Below, piece by piece: positions 6,888 through 9,862 of a DNA stretch of 9,862 bases. Each line of letters opens with the position of its first letter. Within the stretch, counting starts at the first letter, position 1. The notes beneath the pieces are model-generated. The model was not told where the DNA came from. It was given only the letters and a program-made list of their open reading frames with translations, and did not search any database. The stretch spans positions 1 through 9,862 of the forward strand of contig JAQVQT010000063.1 in assembly GCA_028701435.1 (NCBI GenBank). Reading direction: 5' to 3'. Position numbers and translations under genes: made by a program. Source of the DNA: Smithellaceae bacterium (GTDB taxonomy: Bacteria; Desulfobacterota; Syntrophia; Syntrophales; Smithellaceae).

Positions 6888-6917
6888 TCAATATCATGCC
6901 GGAAAGTGCATCGTCAA
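6888..6917 (-). promoter_or_regulatory. Weak candidate promoter for the moxR-vwa-redoxin operon
   Basis: On the minus strand TTGACG (6912-6917) is followed by TATTGA (6888-6893) with an 18-bp spacer, giving a leader of about 35-40 nt. The -10 match is poor. Confidence 0.25.
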
Positions 6918-7036
6918 CAAGGATTGCGGCCGCTCCCTGTTACCTTCCGGGGGTTCGACCGGTAAATCCGTTTTCCGTCGCTGGGAAGCCATAACACGTT
7001 TTGGCGTAAAAATTAACGCGGAATATTTTATCTTCC

Positions 7037-7053
7037 CGTCGGCTCGCCCGACG
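7037..7053. repeat. GC-rich inverted repeat upstream of the lipoprotein promoter
   Basis: CGTCGG (7037-7042) and CCGACG (7048-7053) are perfect arms around CTCGC, ending 21 bp before the -35 box of the DUF1566 gene. It could be an activator or repressor site. There is no T-run in either direction, so a terminator is unlikely. Confidence 0.35.
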
Positions 7054-7074
7054 CCCGGCAAAGCCAAGATTCCC

Positions 7075-7103
7075 TTGACAGGTCAAACCGCTTTTTCTAT
7101 ACT
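7075..7103 (+). promoter_or_regulatory. Strong sigma70-type promoter of the DUF1566 lipoprotein gene
   Basis: A perfect TTGACA (7075-7080), a 17-bp spacer and TATACT (7098-7103), five of six bases matching the consensus. Transcription should begin near 7110, leaving a leader of about 60 nt. Confidence 0.75.
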
Positions 7104-7127
7104 CATTTTGCAGAAAAAAGGCGGTTT
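7085..7127. repeat. Inverted repeat enclosing the -10 box and start site of the lipoprotein promoter
   Basis: AAACCGC (7085-7091) is perfectly inverted at 7121-7127 (GCGGTTT). Inside these arms CTTTTTC (7091-7097) faces GAAAAAA (7113-7119), extending the symmetry with one bulge. The arms flank the -10 box, so the site could serve a repressor or support cruciform extrusion. Only the right arm would be transcribed from this promoter. Confidence 0.45.
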
Positions 7128-7168
7128 TTATTCATTGCACCGTTTCCGCAACCGATAAGGAGAACCCC

Positions 7169-7639
7169 ATGAAAAGTACCCTGAGCAAAATGCTGGTGAT
7201 GGCGCTTGTCGCCTTCATCGCGTCAGCCTGCGCGAGTCAGGACCGTTTTATCGTCCACCACACGAACGGAACCGTCCTCGACACCAAAACAAACCTGATG
7301 TGGGCGGCCAAAGACAACGGCAGCGACGTCAACTGGACGGGCGCAAAATCCTACTGCGAAAATTACTCCGCCGGCCATTACAAGGACTGGCGGATGCCGA
7401 CCGCCCTGGAGCTGGCCGATTTGTATGATGCGCGGCAAACCCGCGAAGCGCCGTGCGCCGGTAATTTCAATATTCACATGGCCACGGAGCAGATCCAGGT
7501 CACCTGCTTTGCCGCCTGGTCCTCCGAAACGCGCAATGCCGACGCCTCCCTGTACAATTTCATTTACGGCAGGCCCGACTGGTATCTCCAGTCGCACACT
7601 TACGGCATGCGGGCGCTTCCGGTTCGGAATAACAAATAG
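7169..7639 (+). CDS. Small DUF1566-domain lipoprotein, function unknown
   Basis: A 156-residue protein. Residues 1-20 are a signal peptide ending in ASA before C21, a lipobox, so the mature protein should be lipid-anchored in the envelope. The rest matches the DUF1566 (Lcl C-terminal) family: NGTVLDTKTNLMWAAKD near 34-50, then W56...YCENYSAGHYKDWRMPTALELADLYD near 62-89 with the typical DWR-(L/M)-P-x-x-x-E-L signature. WSSETR and the final MRALPVR fit the family's closing strands. C64, C97 and C113 lie in the mature domain and could form a disulfide. The family is common in Deltaproteobacteria, often as repeats in long proteins; here it is one domain. AAGGAG (7157-7162) precedes the ATG. No biochemical role is known to me. 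Confidence 0.85.
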   Translation: MKSTLSKMLVMALVAFIASACASQDRFIVHHTNGTVLDTKTNLMWAAKDNGSDVNWTGAKSYCENYSAGHYKDWRMPTALELADLYDARQTREAPCAGNFNIHMATEQIQVTCFAAWSSETRNADASLYNFIYGRPDWYLQSHTYGMRALPVRNNK

Positions 7640-7657
7640 TGGATTCAAAAATAAAGC

Positions 7658-7686
7658 TTGACAACCGCGGAGAACTCCTCTAGGGT
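7658..7686 (+). promoter_or_regulatory. Candidate promoter of the cold-shock gene or a leader RNA
   Basis: A perfect TTGACA (7658-7663), a 17-bp spacer and TAGGGT (7681-7686). It lies 18 bp after the lipoprotein stop. Transcription would begin near 7693, about 160 nt before the cold-shock start codon, like the long leaders known for cspA-type mRNAs. Confidence 0.6.
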
Positions 7687-7691
7687 GCGCC

Positions 7692-7733
7692 CAACTTCGC
7701 GGGTCAACGCAAAAAAAGCGAAGGAATAAGTTG
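7692..7733 (+). ncRNA. Structured 5' part of the cold-shock leader (possible small RNA)
   Basis: CAACTT (7692-7697) can pair with AAGTTG (7728-7733), or CTTCGC (7695-7700) with GCGAAG (7718-7723). The two pairings share CTT, so they are alternatives. With the terminator at 7761-7795 this could be a switching leader, or a terminated small RNA of about 100 nt. No match to a named riboswitch is recognised. Confidence 0.35.
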
Positions 7734-7760
7734 AATCGTGTCATGATAAAGCACAAGGTC

Positions 7761-7795
7761 GGCCGCCAAGTACTTTTAAACCTGGCGGCCTTTTT
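7761..7795 (+). terminator. Intrinsic terminator inside the cold-shock leader
   Basis: GGCCGCCA (7761-7768) and TGGCGGCC (7783-7790) form a perfect 8-bp GC-rich stem around a 14-nt loop, followed directly by TTTTTGTTT. It lies after the candidate promoter at 7658 and 58 bp before the cold-shock start. It could end the upstream lipoprotein transcript, act as an attenuator or define a small RNA. Confidence 0.75.
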
Positions 7796-7852
7796 GTTTC
7801 TGCCGTAGTGATCATTCGACTTAGGAAATTTTGAGAAAGGAGGACGAGCACT

Positions 7853-8053
7853 ATGTCAGAAGGTAAAGTAAAGTGGTTCAACGAACGCAAAGGCTTCGGC
7901 TTCATCGAGCAAGAGGGCGGGAGCGATATTTTCGTGCACTTCAGCGCCATTCAGTCCAGCGGCTTCAAAACCCTCACGGAAGGCCAGCAGGTCAGCTTTG
8001 ACGTCGTTCAGGGCAAAAAAGGCCTGGAAGCGGAAAACGTCAGAGCCCTCTAA
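7853..8053 (+). CDS. CspA-family cold-shock protein
   Basis: A 66-residue single cold-shock domain, the usual full length. It has the RNA-binding motifs RNP1 (KGFGFIEQ, 13-20) and RNP2 (DIFVHFSAI, 25-33), and opens with the typical GKVKWFNERKGFGFI. It binds single-stranded RNA or DNA in the cytoplasm and loosens mRNA structure; many paralogues are not cold-induced. AAAGGAGG (7836-7843) precedes the ATG at good spacing. It is monocistronic: a strong terminator follows 22 bp after the stop. The long leader with an internal terminator suggests regulation at transcript level. Which Csp paralogue it is cannot be told. Confidence 0.97.
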   Translation: MSEGKVKWFNERKGFGFIEQEGGSDIFVHFSAIQSSGFKTLTEGQQVSFDVVQGKKGLEAENVRAL

Positions 8054-8074
8054 GGGTTAAGCAAAAGCATCCGC

Positions 8075-8106
8075 AAAAGCGCGCCGCAAAACGGCGCGCT
8101 TTTTTT
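8075..8106 (+). terminator. Strong intrinsic terminator after the cold-shock gene
   Basis: AGCGCGCCG (8078-8086) pairs perfectly with CGGCGCGCT (8092-8100) around CAAAA and runs into TTTTTT. Flanking A and T runs extend the stem and make it potentially bidirectional. Confidence 0.92.
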
Positions 8107-8131
8107 ATTCTGACCGCCGACGAAATAACGC

Positions 8132-8155
8132 TTCCGGCTGAAAAGTGCGCCGGAA
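8132..8155. repeat. 7-bp inverted repeat upstream of the acyl-CoA synthetase gene
   Basis: TTCCGGC (8132-8138) and GCCGGAA (8149-8155) are perfect arms with a 10-bp spacer, without a T-run. It sits about 120 bp before the synthetase start and could be an operator or an mRNA hairpin. Only a weak promoter (TTGAAA at 8207, TAAGGA at 8230) is seen after it. Confidence 0.3.
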
Positions 8156-8271
8156 AGAATGGAAGCCCGGATTCACGGCCGGCCCCGCCCTTCGATCAAT
8201 TACCATTTGAAATGTTGCCTCCGTTGGGATAAGGATAGCCCCACACGTCACTTTCCTAAAGGAGCACAGGC

Positions 8272-9684
8272 ATGAAGCAAAAGGTTCACTGGCTGGATCC
8301 GTTTTTCCGTCCGAGAAGCATCGCCCTGTTCGGCAGCATGCAGGAAGGCTGGTTTTTCGGCGCCGCCGTCATCATCAACGACCTCATGAAATGGAACTAC
8401 TCGGGAAAAATCTATCCCGTTCACCCCACCGCCCAAACCGTTTACGGAATCCCGGTCTGCAAGGATCTTTCCCAGGTGAAGGACATTCCCGAACTGGCCG
8501 TCATTGTCACCTCCTTTCGGCACGCGCCCGGCATTCTCGAACAGTGCGGCGCCAAAGGCGTCCGTGCCGCGGTCATCGTTTCCGACGGTTTCGGAGAAGC
8601 GGGGCCGGAAGGCAAAATCCGTCAGGAAGAGCTCACCCGGATCGCAAAATCCCACGGCATTCGGGTCATGGGGCCCAATACGGTCGGCGTCTTTAACTCC
8701 GAAAGCCGGTTCACCACGGTTCCCTACGACCGGGGATATGAGTATGCGAAGCAGGGAAAACTTTCCATCATCACCCAGACCGGCATGTACAGCCCGCAGG
8801 CCATGGCGTGGCATGAATACGAAGCCGGAATCAACAAAGTGGTGGATCTGGGAAACATGTGCGATATCGATGAAACGGATTGCCTGGAATATCTTGAGGA
8901 AGACGACAGCACGGAAGTAATCTCCCTCTATATGGAGCACTCCCGAAGGCCCCGGGTTTTTCTGGACGCTTTAAAGAAGGCTTCTATTCGCAAGCCTGTT
9001 TTGTGCCTGCTGCCGGGTGGTTCTCCCGGCGCGGCCGCGGCGATGGCTTCGCACACGGGATCCATGGCCGGGAACGCCGATCTGTACCAGGCGGTGCTCA
9101 GGCAGGGCGGCGCTCTGAGGGTCGAGGAATACGAAGACCTCCGCGATTGCGCCACCCCGTTTCTGTGTTATCCTCTGCCCAAAGGAAACCGCCTCGGCAT
9201 CATCACCTTCTCCGGGGCCATCGGCATCCAGGCGATCGATGCCGCCGAAGCCTGCGGCCTTTCCCTCGGAAAGCTTTCCCCAAAAAGCCGACGGGAGCTT
9301 GCCGCCATCAGCGGCACGCTGGGCGGCCACCCGATCGACATCGGGCCGGCTTCCGCCACGGCCGGCGCGGGAATATTCGACCTGTACCAAAAATGCTTCG
9401 ACATCCTCGCCGCGGATGAAAACATCGATTGCATTTATCTGAACGCCTATGTTTCCAGTGGATTGAACCCGGCCTTTTATGAAGACTTGCTTCGCCGGAT
9501 CGGATCCTGCCGGAAAAAACCGGTCGTCAGCTGGTGCTACGGGCCGTCGCAGCAATTGGTTTGCGAATTTGGAAAACTCGCCGAACGCCAGGGCATTCCC
9601 TTTTTCCTGAACAGCCGAAAAGCCGTTCGATCCCTTTCCTACATGGCCCGGTATGCCCGCTGGAAGGCCGCCGCTTCCAAATAA
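8272..9684 (+). CDS. ADP-forming acyl-CoA synthetase alpha-type subunit (CoA-binding / succinyl-CoA ligase-like)
   Basis: A 470-residue protein of the NDP-forming acyl-CoA synthetase superfamily, which interconverts acyl-CoA + ADP + Pi with acid + CoA + ATP. Domains in order are a CoA-binding Rossmann domain (about 8-140, PRSIALFG to RVMGPNTVGVFN), a succinyl-CoA ligase-like flavodoxin-fold domain (about 160-295) and a second ligase/CoA domain (about 303-460). H261 in ASHTGSMAGNADLY is the expected phosphohistidine. The ATP-grasp (beta) domain is missing, so it needs a separate beta subunit, not seen here. The nucleotide-loop region GSMQEGWFFG departs from the common GAS...G form, and ITQTGMYS stands where ISQSG is usual, suggesting a divergent subgroup. 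AAAGGAG (8258-8264) precedes the ATG. In a syntroph it could conserve energy by making ATP from an acyl-CoA; the substrate is unknown. Confidence 0.85.
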   Translation: MKQKVHWLDPFFRPRSIALFGSMQEGWFFGAAVIINDLMKWNYSGKIYPVHPTAQTVYGIPVCKDLSQVKDIPELAVIVTSFRHAPGILEQCGAKGVRAAVIVSDGFGEAGPEGKIRQEELTRIAKSHGIRVMGPNTVGVFNSESRFTTVPYDRGYEYAKQGKLSIITQTGMYSPQAMAWHEYEAGINKVVDLGNMCDIDETDCLEYLEEDDSTEVISLYMEHSRRPRVFLDALKKASIRKPVLCLLPGGSPGAAAAMASHTGSMAGNADLYQAVLRQGGALRVEEYEDLRDCATPFLCYPLPKGNRLGIITFSGAIGIQAIDAAEACGLSLGKLSPKSRRELAAISGTLGGHPIDIGPASATAGAGIFDLYQKCFDILAADENIDCIYLNAYVSSGLNPAFYEDLLRRIGSCRKKPVVSWCYGPSQQLVCEFGKLAERQGIPFFLNSRKAVRSLSYMARYARWKAAASK

Positions 9685-9691
9685 CGTCTCG

Positions 9692-9727
9692 GCGGCGGTT
9701 TGTCCCCGATCCCGGACGAACAGCCGC
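9692..9727. terminator. Imperfect hairpin between convergent ends
   Basis: GCGGC (9692-9696) faces GCCGC (9723-9727), and inside them TTTGTCC faces GGACGAA with one G-U pair. It lies just after the synthetase stop. There is no T-run, so it is at best a weak or factor-aided terminator. Confidence 0.3.
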
Positions 9728-9739
9728 AAGCCGCGCGGT

Positions 9740-9862
9740 TTACCGGCCGACGGAAATCGCCCCCATGCCCGCGGCATTGATTCCGGCATCCGCGATGGTG
9801 CCGCGCCTGCCTCTGGGAATCGAGATCTGCAATAGAATATCCTCGCCCCGCTCCCAGATAAA
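9740..9862 (-). CDS. Possible C-terminal end of an unrecognised minus-strand gene (partial)
   Basis: A minus-strand frame is open from the window edge for 40 codons to a TAA (9740-9742), entering in phase as FIWERGEDILLQISIP and ending AAGMGAISVGR. The composition (alternating hydrophobic and charged residues, then Gly/Ala-rich) looks protein-like, and a convergent layout with the synthetase would leave a sensible 55-bp gap. Forty codons at this GC content can be open by chance and I do not recognise the family. Confidence 0.35.
   Translation of the reverse strand, partial: FIWERGEDILLQISIPRGRRGTIADAGINAAGMGAISVGR

Larger units (their letters stand above)
6845..7168. other. Divergent intergenic region between the moxR operon and the DUF1566 lipoprotein gene
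   Basis: 324 bp without a convincing gene; reading frames across it give no recognisable protein. The right third holds a strong promoter and two inverted repeats, listed separately. The left third must hold the promoter of the minus-strand operon, but only a weak candidate is visible. Nothing was recognised at about 6920-7030. Confidence 0.6.

Noticed and set aside
6946..6965. tRNA T-arm-like GGTTCGACC, possible tRNA remnant or attachment site
   Set aside because: No acceptor, D or anticodon arm can be built around it, and there is no repeated copy or integrase gene in the window.
4826..6994. Long plus-strand open frames (4826-5584, 5606-6061, 6095-6994) opposite the VWA and MoxR genes
   Set aside because: The minus strand carries clear VWA and AAA+ motifs. 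The plus frames are rich in His, Arg, Gln and Asn typical of antisense translation and match no family I know.
6802..7158. 118-codon plus-strand open frame across the divergent intergenic region
   Set aside because: No ribosome site or family resemblance; it starts inside the MoxR gene on the opposite strand and runs through the lipoprotein promoter.
8248..9789. Minus-strand open frames (8248-8940, 8971-9789) opposite the acyl-CoA synthetase
   Set aside because: The plus frame has clear CoA-binding and phosphohistidine motifs; the minus frames resemble no known protein and are antisense shadows.
1..9862. CRISPR array, insertion sequence, prophage or toxin-antitoxin genes
   Set aside because: No regularly spaced repeats, transposase or integrase motifs, or paired small genes of that type were seen on either strand.

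Overview
The window looks like part of a chromosome from an anaerobic Deltaproteobacterium or Desulfobacterota-type bacterium, perhaps a syntroph of the Syntrophales kind. This rests on a Tat-exported, selenocysteine-containing formate dehydrogenase, a stand-alone ADP-forming acyl-CoA synthetase-type subunit and moderately high GC. It is an inference from gene content; no rRNA or other marker gene is present.

Left part (1-2842). A formate dehydrogenase large subunit runs leftward off the window edge. Its reading frame is interrupted only by one UGA, exactly where the FdnG/FdoG family has selenocysteine, so this is a selenoprotein and not a broken gene. Divergent from it is a short ModE-type winged-helix regulator without a molybdate-binding domain. 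The 200-bp region between them is rich in repeats: a 10-bp-phased direct repeat, a perfect 8-bp palindrome and two copies of TATGTCATA. A molybdenum/tungsten- or formate-linked control circuit is plausible.

Middle part (2839-6844). Five genes lie on the minus strand. In transcription order they are a MoxR-type AAA+ ATPase, a CoxE-like VWA protein, an exported CPYC thioredoxin-fold protein and an exported one-Cys peroxiredoxin, tightly packed with 9-13 bp gaps or less. After about 150 bp with its own candidate promoter and operator comes a TetR-family repressor. The AAA+/VWA pair is of the kind that remodels or matures metalloenzymes. Its coupling to two exported thiol-redox proteins is the most unusual gene arrangement here.

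Right part (6845-9862). A strong sigma70-type promoter drives a small DUF1566 lipoprotein. A second promoter precedes a CspA-family cold-shock gene, but a perfect intrinsic terminator sits inside its roughly 160-nt leader, suggesting attenuation or a separate small RNA. The cold-shock gene ends at a strong terminator. Next comes a 470-residue acyl-CoA synthetase (ADP-forming) alpha-type protein with its phosphohistidine motif but no ATP-grasp partner in the window. The extreme right edge may hold the C-terminal end of a minus-strand gene. No tRNA, rRNA, CRISPR array, insertion sequence or phage gene was seen.
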